The notes beneath the pieces were generated by a model that was not told the origin of the DNA, made no database searches, and saw only the letters and a list, made by a program, of their open reading frames with translations. From an uncultured Polaribacter sp. (GTDB lineage Bacteria > Bacteroidota > Bacteroidia > Flavobacteriales > Flavobacteriaceae), in NCBI GenBank assembly GCA_943788045.1, contig CALSOT010000006.1:744001-808000 (forward strand): 64,000 bases of DNA, in the 5' to 3' direction. The first letter of the stretch is position 1. Each line of letters opens with the position of its first letter. Below are positions 1 through 8,455 of this stretch, piece after piece. Both the position numbers and the translations under genes were made by a program.

Positions 1-1
1 T

Positions 2-1231
2 AACCTTGGTGATTTTAATGATTTGTTTACAAGTAAATTTCCGAATGAAGAAAAAGGAACTGTTGTAGATTTAACATACAAAACTGAGCCTACAATTATA
101 GACTACACATTAACTGATGAAGATTTTGATTTAGTAGGTAACGGTCGTTTTGATAACTTTGATATTAGATCTGGAAGAGCTGAAGAAAGCGAAGAAGTTA
201 GAAGAGTTAAGATTCAAACAATCTTATTAAACAACTTTCCAGCTGCAGAAGATGGAACTAAATATAATGTAACATATGCAGTTTGGGAGGGATTTAACTC
301 AACTAGAGAAATGGTTGTTAAGCAACAACAGAATGAACCAGATCCTTCTTTAACCACAGATTATACTTTAACAGATGATGATTTTACTTCTGTAGGTAAT
401 GGTCAATATAAAAACTTTGATATAAGAGAAGGTAAAGATGAAGAAACGATAGAAGCAAGAAGAGCTAAGATAGAGACTATATTATTAAATAATTTTCCAG
501 CTGCAGTTTCTGGTGACTTATATAATGTTACCTATGCAATTTACGACGGTTCTGCTGGTACGAGAGTTATGCTAGTTCAATTTGATGGAACTGGTTATAC
601 TATTTTCAGTACCACTTCATATGAATTTTATACTTTTGAGTTAGAGGAAGCTACAACTAGATTTACACTGACAGATGAGTGGGCTGCGCCAATTACATTC
701 ACAAGTGAAGAGTATACTTTAATGGGACAACGTTATCCAAACTTTAGTGATACTGACGAAGCAGAATATAATATTGGAATCTACCTAAAAACATTATATC
801 AATTTGCAGCTCCAGAAGATTTTGTCGCTGTAGAATATAATTACTTTAGTGGAGGGGTAAGCCAAAGAAATGTGAATTTTGTTTTTGATGGTTCTGTATG
901 GAATGCAATACCTACAGTAATTGATTCAGAGTTACAGTTTGCACATAATGGTACAACCTGGGTTCCAGACAATACAATTAGTTACACATTAACAAACGCA
1001 GATTTTACTCTTGTTGGTAATGGTAACTATAACAATTTTGATGTTAGAGCAGGAAAAGATGAAGAAACGGTAGAAGTTCGTTTATCTAAAATAAGTACAA
1101 TCTTATTAAACAATTTTCCTCAATATGGAGAAGGTCAAAAGTTTTCAGTCTCTTATGCTGTTTGGAAACCCGGAGATGATGTTTTCGTAATGAATGTTAT
1201 TCATGACGGTACAAAATATGTATTACAATAA
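2..1231 (+). CDS. Repeat-containing secreted or surface protein, C-terminal part (5' end outside window)
   Basis: The frame is open to the left edge, so about 409 C-terminal residues are present and the true start is not visible; the TTG at 23 is only an internal codon. Three closely similar units begin with YTLT(D/N)xDF at about 104, 362 and 983 and continue with VGNGxYxNFD, an acidic stretch and ILLNNFP. A diverged fourth unit begins near 658. Between units lie short beta-rich linkers ending in hydrophobic strands. The style is that of flavobacterial exported lipoproteins with repeated beta domains, but I do not recognise a named family. No T9SS sorting tail is present. A strong terminator follows directly. 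Confidence 0.7.
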   Translation, partial: NLGDFNDLFTSKFPNEEKGTVVDLTYKTEPTIIDYTLTDEDFDLVGNGRFDNFDIRSGRAEESEEVRRVKIQTILLNNFPAAEDGTKYNVTYAVWEGFNSTREMVVKQQQNEPDPSLTTDYTLTDDDFTSVGNGQYKNFDIREGKDEETIEARRAKIETILLNNFPAAVSGDLYNVTYAIYDGSAGTRVMLVQFDGTGYTIFSTTSYEFYTFELEEATTRFTLTDEWAAPITFTSEEYTLMGQRYPNFSDTDEAEYNIGIYLKTLYQFAAPEDFVAVEYNYFSGGVSQRNVNFVFDGSVWNAIPTVIDSELQFAHNGTTWVPDNTISYTLTNADFTLVGNGNYNNFDVRAGKDEETVEVRLSKISTILLNNFPQYGEGQKFSVSYAVWKPGDDVFVMNVIHDGTKYVLQ

Positions 1232-1250
1232 TTAAATTGTTTTCCTTTTA

Positions 1251-1279
1251 AAAACCACCTCAATTGAGGTGGTTTTTTT
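1251..1279 (+). terminator. Rho-independent terminator
   Basis: A perfect palindrome AAAACCACCTCAA/TTGAGGTGGTTTT (1251-1276) runs into a T tract 20 bases after the upstream stop codon. Confidence 0.85.
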
Positions 1280-1293
1280 ATGTATAAAATGAT

Positions 1294-1301
1294 TAACTTT
1301 G
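1294..1301 (+). promoter_or_regulatory. Bacteroidetes-type -7 element
   Basis: TAACTTTG fits the TAnnTTTG consensus. It lies 24 bases before the ATG at 1325 and just after the preceding terminator. No clear -33 element was seen. Confidence 0.55.
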
Positions 1302-1324
1302 CAAAATCATAAAATTACAAAATA

Positions 1325-1747
1325 ATGAAAACCATTCATTCATATTGGGCATACATAGTATTAGCAATTCTAATTTTTACAGTTGTAAATGCTATTATTG
1401 GTCTAAAACAAAAAAAAGAATTTACAGACAAAGATTTACGTCTAGGTCTTTTCACTTTAATTGTTTCTCATATTCAATTACTAATTGGTTTTGCATGGTA
1501 TTTTATGTCTCCTTGGTATAAAGCATTACAAGATGATGCAGCATCCGTTATGGCAAATAAAGAACTAAGATTACTTGCTGTAGAGCATCCTATTACTATG
1601 ATTCTTGCAATTGTATTGATTACCATTGGTTGGTCTAAGCACAAAAAGAAAACAGAAGACCAAGCTAAGTTTAAAACATTTGCTATTTTTTATGGTTTAG
1701 CATTACTATTGATTCTTTCAAGAATCCCTTGGAGTAACTGGTTCTAA
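1325..1747 (+). CDS. Small four-helix membrane protein (flavobacterial conserved, unknown function)
   Basis: 140 residues with about four hydrophobic segments (roughly 8-26, 43-61, 88-104 and 120-136) separated by short lysine-rich loops; a histidine occurs in helix 2 (SHIQLLIGF) and another before helix 3 (EHPITM). This pattern matches a conserved flavobacterial inner-membrane protein sometimes labelled cytochrome-b-like; I see no full heme-binding signature, so no function is claimed. It starts an apparent operon: the next gene begins 2 bases after its stop. A -7 promoter element lies at 1294. Confidence 0.75.
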   Translation: MKTIHSYWAYIVLAILIFTVVNAIIGLKQKKEFTDKDLRLGLFTLIVSHIQLLIGFAWYFMSPWYKALQDDAASVMANKELRLLAVEHPITMILAIVLITIGWSKHKKKTEDQAKFKTFAIFYGLALLLILSRIPWSNWF

Positions 1748-1749
1748 AT

Positions 1750-1860
1750 ATGAAAGTTTTAAGCTATATATTATCACCAATTTTTGTACTTACGTTTACT
1801 TTATTGTTGATTATTTTTCATCCTTTTCAGTGGCTAAGTTTCACTGTTATTTGGTATTAA
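1750..1860 (+). pseudogene. plsC: Detached N-terminal segment of the plsC acyltransferase (frame disrupted)
   Basis: An ATG at 1750, 2 bases after the previous stop, opens a 36-codon frame starting MKVLSYILSP and containing FHPFQW, then hits TAA at 1858. This is the usual hydrophobic N-terminus of flavobacterial 1-acylglycerol-3-phosphate acyltransferases, which normally continues into a KAH motif. Here KAH is encoded in a different frame from 1860 on. One missing base near 1830-1860 explains the split. A sequencing error is possible. Confidence 0.7.
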
Positions 1861-2480
1861 AGGCGCATTCTAAAGTTGTAAACGCTTTAAATTATACTTT
1901 GGTTAAATCGATGTTACTTATTGGTGTTACTGTACGGGTTATTAATAAACATAAGATTCCCGAAAACACACCAATTATTTTTGTATCCAACCATCAATCA
2001 ATCTCAGATATTCCTCCGATTGGATGGTATTTTAGAAAGTACAATCCTAAATTTGTATCAAAAATTGAGTTAGGGAAAGGAGTTCCGAGTGTCTCTTTTA
2101 ACCTAAAGAATGGCGGTGCAGCACTTATAGATAGAAAAGATTCAAAACAATCAATAAGTGAGTTGATTAACTTTTCTAAAAGAATCAATAAAAACAAATG
2201 GAGCGCTGTAATCTTTCCGGAAGGAACTAGGAGTAGAAATGGTGTTCCTAAAAGTTTTGCTAAAAACGGTTTAAAGGTAATTGCTAAGTTTAATAAAGAG
2301 GGGTATATAGTACCACTAACAATAAACAATTCATGGAAAATCTTTAAGTACGGAAAATTTCCATTAGGTATTGGTAATCCAATTACAATTACCACACACC
2401 AACCCATAAAAATAGACTCATTACCTATAGATGAGTTATTAGAAAAAACAGAATCCGTTATAAAAGAACACATAAAATAA
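1830..2480 (+). CDS. plsC: 1-acyl-sn-glycerol-3-phosphate acyltransferase, catalytic part in the shifted frame
   Basis: PlsC-family acyltransferase that would acylate lysophosphatidic acid to phosphatidic acid at the membrane. The catalytic motif NHQSISD (H55, D60 counted from the GTG at 1830) and motif III FPEGTRS (around residue 131) are intact. The GTG start is forced by the frame and is probably not the original one; the natural N-terminus lies in another frame from 1750. Whether functional protein is made depends on the frameshift being real, on internal initiation at GTG, or on ribosomal slippage. It is followed 4 bases later by an acyl-ACP desaturase, a sensible lipid-synthesis partner. 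A second PlsC-like gene at 48820 could compensate. Confidence 0.8.
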   Translation: MAKFHCYLVLKAHSKVVNALNYTLVKSMLLIGVTVRVINKHKIPENTPIIFVSNHQSISDIPPIGWYFRKYNPKFVSKIELGKGVPSVSFNLKNGGAALIDRKDSKQSISELINFSKRINKNKWSAVIFPEGTRSRNGVPKSFAKNGLKVIAKFNKEGYIVPLTINNSWKIFKYGKFPLGIGNPITITTHQPIKIDSLPIDELLEKTESVIKEHIK

Positions 2481-2484
2481 AACG

Positions 2485-3465
2485 ATGTCTATATACAATA
2501 TTAGAAAAGAAGTAATGCTAACTTTAGAACAAAGTATGCAAACTTTTATGGATAAATATTTAATCCCCGCAGAAAAAATTTGGCAACCAACAGACTTTTT
2601 ACCAAATTCTCAAAAAGATTCTTTTATTACAGAAGTAGAAGAAATTAGAGAAATCTCTAAAGAATTACATGACGATTTTTGGGTTGTTTTAGTAGGAGAT
2701 ACGATTACGGAAGAGGCTTTGCCAACCTATGAATCTTGGTTATTAGATTTAGATGGTGTTTCTCAAGACCCAGACAATAGTTGGGCTAAATGGGTAAGAA
2801 CTTGGACGGCAGAAGAAAACAGACATGGAGATGTTTTAAATAAGTACTTGTATTTATCTGGTCGTGTAAACATGCGTGAAGTAGAAATTTCTACCCAACA
2901 TTTAATTGCAGACGGTTTTGATATCGGTACATCAACAGATCCTTATAAAAACTTTGTCTACACAACTTTTCAAGAATTAGCAACCTATATTTCGCATAAT
3001 AATGTAGCTAAGATTGCACGTAAAAAAGGACACAAAGCATTGGCAAAAATGTCTAAAATTATTGCAGGAGATGAAATGCGTCACCATCAAGCCTATGCCC
3101 ACTTCGTGAAAGAAATATTTAAAATAGATCCGAGCGAAATGATGTTGGCTTTTCAACACATGATGAAACACAAAATTGTAATGCCAGCTTTGCATTTAAG
3201 AGAGTCTTTTAAAGAGAAAGGAAGTGCATTTGATGATTTTTCTACAGTAGCACAAAGAATTGGTGTTTATACAGGTTTCGATTATGTTGATATCCTTCAG
3301 AAATTAAACTCAATGTGGGAAATAGATAAGATTACGAATCTTACACCAGAAGCAGAAAAAGCAAGAGACTATTTAATAAAATTACCAGCAAGAATGTACA
3401 GAATTACAGAAAGAATTGTTGTTCCAGATACAGACTTTAAATTTAAATGGATGATACCAGCATAG
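2485..3465 (+). CDS. Acyl-ACP desaturase (stearoyl-ACP desaturase family)
   Basis: Soluble di-iron enzyme that introduces a double bond into acyl chains carried on acyl carrier protein. Both ExxH iron-binding motifs are visible: EENRHGD (E111, H114) and DEMRHH (E197, H200), with FQELATY (around 164) as a further ligand helix. The 326-residue length is normal for the family. The start at 2485 is preferred over the ATG at 2515 because the N-terminal MSIYNIRKEV segment fits the family. It lies 4 bases after the plsC frame, suggesting co-transcription for unsaturated membrane lipid supply. A bidirectional terminator follows. Confidence 0.92.
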   Translation: MSIYNIRKEVMLTLEQSMQTFMDKYLIPAEKIWQPTDFLPNSQKDSFITEVEEIREISKELHDDFWVVLVGDTITEEALPTYESWLLDLDGVSQDPDNSWAKWVRTWTAEENRHGDVLNKYLYLSGRVNMREVEISTQHLIADGFDIGTSTDPYKNFVYTTFQELATYISHNNVAKIARKKGHKALAKMSKIIAGDEMRHHQAYAHFVKEIFKIDPSEMMLAFQHMMKHKIVMPALHLRESFKEKGSAFDDFSTVAQRIGVYTGFDYVDILQKLNSMWEIDKITNLTPEAEKARDYLIKLPARMYRITERIVVPDTDFKFKWMIPA

Positions 3466-3558
3466 TTTTTTAGAAGCTATTTTCTGGGTTCGTTACTCAC
3501 TTAATTAGAACTATACTTGTTTGTTAGCTATAGATTCTATAGAGAGCAATAACACACT

Positions 3559-3595
3559 AAAGACTCTTTTAAAATTCAATTTTAAAAGAGTCTTT
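3559..3595. terminator. Bidirectional terminator between convergent genes
   Basis: AAAGACTCTTTTAAAATT and its exact reverse complement flank a single C at 3577. The minus-strand nitrilase stop codon (3569-3571) lies inside the left arm, so the last codons of that gene form part of the stem. Confidence 0.8.
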
Positions 3596-4351
3596 ATCAT
3601 TTAAGAAACCAAGTTTCTTACGAACGCTATCTTGTTCTGTTTTAATCAAGCTCGCTTTTACAATGCCCATTTCATGGTATTGTAAATTAGACATTGCTTC
3701 ACCAAAATAATCTACAACCAGAGAATTTCCAGAATAGTTGTAATTATTAGCGTCTTCACCAGTTCTATTGACTGCAATTACATAGCTCATGTTTTCTATT
3801 GCACGCGCTTTTAATAAGGTTTCCCAAGCTTTTATTCTAATTTCGGGCCAGTTTGCCATAAAAATTAAAAGATCGTAATTATCAGTGTTTCTCGTCCAAA
3901 CAGGAAAACGCAAATCATAGCATATTAACGGGCAAATTTTCCATCCTTTATAGGTTACAATTAACTTTTCTGTACCAGAAGTGTATACTTTATCTTCTCC
4001 AGCTAAAGTAAAAGAATGTCTTTTATCATAGGTTTCTATTTCCTTAGAAGGATGCACAAAAACCATTCGATTGTAGTAATTGCTATCTTCTTCTATAACC
4101 AAACTTCCACAAAGCGCAATTTCATTTTCTGAAGCCATTTTTTGCATCCAAGAAACGGTATTTCCATCCATTTTTTCAGCAATATTTTCAGGCTGCATTG
4201 TAAAACCCGTTGTAAACATTTCTGGCAATACAACAAGATCTGTATTTTTAGAGAGCGTATTTATTTTCTCTTCAAAAAAAGTAAGATTTTCAGTTGGGTT
4301 TTCCCAAACTAAATCGGCCTGAATACCAACAACATTCAATTCATTTTGCAT
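3569..4351 (-). CDS. Nitrilase-superfamily amidase (omega-amidase / YafV-like)
   Basis: Carbon-nitrogen hydrolase of 260 residues. The catalytic triad is visible: E44 in LPEMFTTGF, K109 in YDKRHSF and C143 in LICYDLRFP. The Cys context and the length fit the omega-amidase (Nit2/YafV) branch, which hydrolyses alpha-ketoglutaramate or related amides in the cytoplasm. It stands alone between a convergent desaturase and a divergent nuclease gene. Its C-terminal codons form part of the shared terminator. Confidence 0.88.
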   Translation of the reverse strand: MQNELNVVGIQADLVWENPTENLTFFEEKINTLSKNTDLVVLPEMFTTGFTMQPENIAEKMDGNTVSWMQKMASENEIALCGSLVIEEDSNYYNRMVFVHPSKEIETYDKRHSFTLAGEDKVYTSGTEKLIVTYKGWKICPLICYDLRFPVWTRNTDNYDLLIFMANWPEIRIKAWETLLKARAIENMSYVIAVNRTGEDANNYNYSGNSLVVDYFGEAMSNLQYHEMGIVKASLIKTEQDSVRKKLGFLNDKDSFKIEF

Positions 4352-4432
4352 TAAAAAATAATTTAATGATTAAAAGAGGTATAAATGTAAGTTTTTGTAA
4401 TTTAGAAATTCAAACTCATCCCAAAAAAATTG

Positions 4433-7168
4433 ATGCAATCATTTATTTCTGATACTTTAGACCATATTTTAAAAACCACAAAATCTTTTGAAGATGTTGT
4501 ATTTATATTACCATCACAAAGAGCAAAAGTGTTTGTAAAACAAGCTTTTAAAGATAAAATTACGGTTGGGTTTTTACCAGAAGTTATAAATATAGAACAG
4601 TTTATAAATCAAGTTTCTGGAATAGAAAAAGCTGATAGCATTCAATTATTATTTCATTTTTATACCATTTACAAAGGTTTAGAGAAACAACCCGTTTCTT
4701 TTGATGTTTTTGCATCTTGGGCGTTCACCGTAATTCAAGACTTTAATGAGTTAGATCAACATTTAATAAATACCAAAGAAATTTTTATCTACTTAAGAGA
4801 TATTCAACGTTTAAAAAAATGGTCTGTAGAAGGCGATTTTAAGGAAACAGCATTAATGGAAGATCATTATTCATTTCTAGAAAAACTGAATACATATTAC
4901 AACGCTTTTTATAAGTTCTTAAAAGAAAATAAGATTGGCTATCAAGGTTTAATGTATAGAGAATCTTGCAAAAAAATTGATTCCTTTTTAGATAAAAACA
5001 CAACGAAAAAATTCTTTTTTATTGGTTTTAATGCATTAAATACAGCTGAAGAGTTTTTATTTCAGAAGGTTTTAGAGAATAAAAATTCGGATATTTATTG
5101 GGATATTGATACTGCATTTTTTAAATCGAATCACCAAGCAGGAAGGTTTATTAGAAGATATAAAAAAGAGTGGCGTTATTATGAGAAGAACGAAGTAAAA
5201 ACTTTAGGAGATACGTTTTCTCAACCCAAACATATTGAAGTAATTGGCGCATCTAAAAACACGACTCAAATAAAATATGCAGGAGAAATTTTAGAAAAAA
5301 TTACGGACTTTAAAAATACGGCTTTGGTTTTAGCCGACGAAACCTTGTTGCCAATAACGCTAAATTCGTTACCCAAAAACATCAACGCGATTAACATTAC
5401 AATGGGGTATCCTTTAAAAGATGTGCCAACTACCAATTTGTTGTTTTCAATATTTCAGTTATTTATCTCTCAAAACAAGTTAAATAAAACAACGATTAAT
5501 GAGTTTTATTACAAAGACGTAATTCGGTTTTTAAAACATCAATCTATTTATAAATTAATACCAGAAATAGATGCTTTTTCAGACGATATCGCAAAACAGA
5601 ATCAAACGTTTATCAAACAAAGCCGCATCAATAAATTATTAGAAAACACCAGTTCTGAGTTAAAAGAAGTGATTGTTTCAATATTTACTTCCTACAACTC
5701 TATAGATGAATTTATAGATAGAATTATAAATCTAATTAATTTTTTAAAAGAAGATGTAAGTGATTTAGAAAAAGAATATTTATTTCGGTTTTATACCACC
5801 TTTACACAGTTAAAAACATTACAAAATGAGTTTAAATACTTTCCAGATTTAAAAACATTAGCACTCTTTTTCAGACAATTAATTTCTTCGGAAAGTTTAT
5901 CCTTTCAGGGAGAACCATTAAGAGGTTTGCAATTAATGGGTATGTTAGAAACGCGTGTTTTAGATTTCGAAAATATTATTTTAGTCTCTACCAATGAAGG
6001 AGTTTTGCCAGCAAGTAGCCAACAAAATTCTTTTATTCCTTTCGATGTGAAGGTTGAATTTGGTTTGCCAACCTATAGAGAAAAAGATGCTATTTTTTCG
6101 TATCACTTCTTTAGATTAATGCAAAGAGCAAAAAACGTTTTTATCATTTATAACACAGAACACGACGTTTTTGGAAGCGGAGAAAAAAGCAGGTTTGTAA
6201 CGCAATTAGAAATGATGCGAACAGATATTGTTCAGAAAATTATTTCACCAAAAGTAGCACCTCAAAACAAAGTATTAAAAGAAGTAAAAAAGAATGAAGC
6301 TGTTTTAGAACGCCTTAAAGAATTGGCTCGAAAAGGAATTTCACCATCAGCTTTAACCAATTATTTATACAACCCAATTTCATTTTACAAACAAAAAATA
6401 CTAAAGTTAAAAGAGTTTGATGATGTAGAAGAAACTATTGCTTACAACACTTTGGGTACTGTTGTTCACGAAACTTTAGATAAATTATATAAACCTTTTG
6501 TTGGCAAGTTCTTGTTAGTAGAAGATATAGAGGCAATGAAGGAGAAATCTAAAGATTTAGTTGTAAAATATTTTAAAATTGAGTTCAAAAACGGGGATAT
6601 TTCAACAGGAAGAAATCGATTAATTTTTGAAGTTGCCAATAGATTTGTCAATAATTTTTTAGCGCAAGAAAAAGAGTTGTTAAAAGACAAAAATCAATTA
6701 AAAATAATTGCAACCGAAGAAGATTTAGCAACAGAAATAGCAATTGATGGAATTGATTTTCCAATAAAAATTCATGGTCAGGTAGATAGAGTAGACGAAT
6801 TAAATGGCGTTTTACGAATTATCGATTACAAAACAGGAATGGTAAGTGCTGGTGATTTAAAAGTGCCAGATTTCGAAAAATTAAGAGAAAAAGAACAGTA
6901 CAAAGCCATTCAAGTTTTATTATATGGGTATTGTTATACAAAAAGTAAAAAGTATACATTTGATCAGCCTTTAGAAGCCGGAATTTATTCTTTTAAAAAT
7001 CTAAATAGTGGGTTTTTACCGGTCAATTTTTCATCAAATTATAGAAAACCAGATGTAGAAATTACAGAAGAAAAATTAGAAGAATTTATGAGTGAAATAA
7101 AAACCTACATCAAAGAGATGTATACGCTTGATGTAGATTTTATAGAACCTGCAGATTTAAAATATTAA
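4433..7168 (+). CDS. PD-(D/E)XK nuclease family protein (AddB-like)
   Basis: 911-residue protein with the layout of the AddB/RexB-type subunit of Bacteroidetes recombination nucleases. The N-terminal part has a degenerate helicase-like region (IFILPSQRAKVF near the start, no intact Walker A). The C-terminal RecB-like nuclease has GQVDRVD (D785) followed by IIDYKTG (D798, K800). Such proteins process double-strand breaks with an AddA helicase-nuclease, which is not in this window. I chose the ATG at 4433 rather than the TTG three bases upstream. The gene ends 1 base before the stop of the convergent stress-protein gene. Confidence 0.85.
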   Translation: MQSFISDTLDHILKTTKSFEDVVFILPSQRAKVFVKQAFKDKITVGFLPEVINIEQFINQVSGIEKADSIQLLFHFYTIYKGLEKQPVSFDVFASWAFTVIQDFNELDQHLINTKEIFIYLRDIQRLKKWSVEGDFKETALMEDHYSFLEKLNTYYNAFYKFLKENKIGYQGLMYRESCKKIDSFLDKNTTKKFFFIGFNALNTAEEFLFQKVLENKNSDIYWDIDTAFFKSNHQAGRFIRRYKKEWRYYEKNEVKTLGDTFSQPKHIEVIGASKNTTQIKYAGEILEKITDFKNTALVLADETLLPITLNSLPKNINAINITMGYPLKDVPTTNLLFSIFQLFISQNKLNKTTINEFYYKDVIRFLKHQSIYKLIPEIDAFSDDIAKQNQTFIKQSRINKLLENTSSELKEVIVSIFTSYNSIDEFIDRIINLINFLKEDVSDLEKEYLFRFYTTFTQLKTLQNEFKYFPDLKTLALFFRQLISSESLSFQGEPLRGLQLMGMLETRVLDFENIILVSTNEGVLPASSQQNSFIPFDVKVEFGLPTYREKDAIFSYHFFRLMQRAKNVFIIYNTEHDVFGSGEKSRFVTQLEMMRTDIVQKIISPKVAPQNKVLKEVKKNEAVLERLKELARKGISPSALTNYLYNPISFYKQKILKLKEFDDVEETIAYNTLGTVVHETLDKLYKPFVGKFLLVEDIEAMKEKSKDLVVKYFKIEFKNGDISTGRNRLIFEVANRFVNNFLAQEKELLKDKNQLKIIATEEDLATEIAIDGIDFPIKIHGQVDRVDELNGVLRIIDYKTGMVSAGDLKVPDFEKLREKEQYKAIQVLLYGYCYTKSKKYTFDQPLEAGIYSFKNLNSGFLPVNFSSNYRKPDVEITEEKLEEFMSEIKTYIKEMYTLDVDFIEPADLKY

Positions 7169-7169
7169 T

Positions 7170-7961
7170 CTATTTTCCTTTTAAAATTAACAAGGGTCTT
7201 GAAGTATGAAACTCTTTTTTAAGCACTGTATTCTTTTCCCATAATTTTTTAAAGAAACCTCGTTTACGTCTAAAAACGCATAATATGTCTGGGTTGTGTG
7301 TTTTAAAATGCTCTAAAACACCCTGAAAAGTAGTTGCATTTTCAGTTACAGTAAGATTCGTTTGTAAAGCTATTAATTCTTTATCTAAAACTAAATCTTC
7401 ATCTTTATGGCCAACAGTTTTAACAAGCAAAGAATTTATTGTTGGCTTAAATTTATCAGCGATAATTGCCAAAGGATTTAGGGCTGTTTTGCATTTAATA
7501 ACACCAGATTTAAAGGCTAATAAAATTGATTTTATGGGTTTGTAGACATAATCTTCAGGAATTGTTAAAACAGGTAAGTTTGATTTTTTAACCAAACTTC
7601 CAGCTGTCGTTCCTAAAAAAATACCATCTTTAATAGAATTACTTTTAGCACCTACAATAATTAAATCTACACCAATCTCATTATCAATGGCCTCAGCACT
7701 ATCTAGCACACCTCCCTTCGAAGAAATCAATTTTACATTTACATTTTTTGTGTCAACGGCGCGTACCATTGTTTTCAGATATAATTTTGTTTCACGCTCA
7801 ATAATGGCGGTCATATTTACCATACTACCCGCTTTAGATTTTGCTTTGTAAGCTCTAAAAACCAGTACATTTGCATGTATATCTTCTGCAAAATCAATGG
7901 CATATTGTAAAGTGCTAATTGCTTTTTCTGTAGATCCAATCGGAACTAAAATATTTTTCAT
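7170..7961 (-). CDS. Universal stress protein, tandem USP domains
   Basis: 263-residue UspA-family protein. Domain 1 (about 1-140) starts MKNILVPIGS and carries the nucleotide-binding-type loop VGAKSNS...GTTAGSLVKKSNLPVL. Domain 2 (about 145-263) is diverged and lacks a clear G-rich loop, so probably only the first half binds ATP. Bacteroidetes USPs often have this double form. A -7 promoter element (TAACTTTG on the minus strand) lies 21 bases upstream at 7982-7989. Confidence 0.88.
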   Translation of the reverse strand: MKNILVPIGSTEKAISTLQYAIDFAEDIHANVLVFRAYKAKSKAGSMVNMTAIIERETKLYLKTMVRAVDTKNVNVKLISSKGGVLDSAEAIDNEIGVDLIIVGAKSNSIKDGIFLGTTAGSLVKKSNLPVLTIPEDYVYKPIKSILLAFKSGVIKCKTALNPLAIIADKFKPTINSLLVKTVGHKDEDLVLDKELIALQTNLTVTENATTFQGVLEHFKTHNPDILCVFRRKRGFFKKLWEKNTVLKKEFHTSRPLLILKGK

Positions 7962-7981
7962 ATCACTAATATTTAAGGCTA

Positions 7982-7989
7982 CAAAGTTA
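7982..7989 (-). promoter_or_regulatory. Bacteroidetes-type -7 element for the USP gene
   Basis: The minus-strand sequence TAACTTTG matches TAnnTTTG and lies 21 bases before the start codon at 7961. Confidence 0.5.
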
Positions 7990-7999
7990 CATATTTTTT

Positions 8000-8083
8000 G
8001 GGCGTTACCACAAGGGTCAGGCTTTCCGTTTCAAGTCCTCGTTCGTTCCTCACTGTGGGCTTTTCACTACAATCCTTAACGCA
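8000..8083. repeat. Dispersed GGGCGTT...TAACGC element, copy 1
   Basis: An 84-base noncoding block begins GGGCGTTACCACAAGGGTC, contains GGCTTTCCGTTT and ends AATCCTTAACGC. Related ends recur at 26132-26220 and, partially, at 17335-17390. From memory the same block is common between genes in flavobacteria. It has higher GC than its surroundings. Confidence 0.65.
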
Positions 8084-8175
8084 GATTTAGAGATGAAGAC
8101 AAAAAATAGTTTTAAAAACACGAATAAATTGGCAAATTCAATTATATAAAAAGTGAAGACAGACACTATTATGAA

Positions 8176-8451
8176 TCAAGATTTGCCATAAAACTGGTAG
8201 AATGAAAATAAAATTAAATAAATAAGTAAATAAAACCGATAAAAGTTTCTTGCTTTTATATATGCGGTGTTTTCTGAATATATATTTCCGAAAAGAGCTT
8301 TTATTTCTTTCACAAATAAGGGTTTAATATTTATTTTCCAATCATTTGTTTGGTAGACAATTTTTCTAAAATTACTTCTGTAATAAGACAAGGGTAGTCC
8401 CCAAATAATAAAAGCAATTAGCCACACATTATCCTTTATTAATTCTAGCAT
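8176..8451 (-). CDS. Small membrane protein downstream of a DUF1295 enzyme (unknown function)
   Basis: 91 residues starting MLELIKDNVW at the ATG at 8451, which lies 4 bases beyond the stop of the upstream DUF1295 gene; the frame extends further upstream to 8499 but would overlap that gene. Two hydrophobic segments are visible, near the N-terminus (WLIAFIIWGLPLSYY) and the C-terminus (FYLLIYLILFSFYQFY). I do not recognise the family. The tight spacing suggests translational coupling with the membrane enzyme. Confidence 0.6.
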   Translation of the reverse strand: MLELIKDNVWLIAFIIWGLPLSYYRSNFRKIVYQTNDWKINIKPLFVKEIKALFGNIYSENTAYIKARNFYRFYLLIYLILFSFYQFYGKS

Positions 8452-8455
8452 TTTA

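Noticed and set aside
8100..8175. Possible small gene between the dispersed repeat and the small membrane gene
   Set aside because: No frame of useful length and no promoter-like signal was seen.
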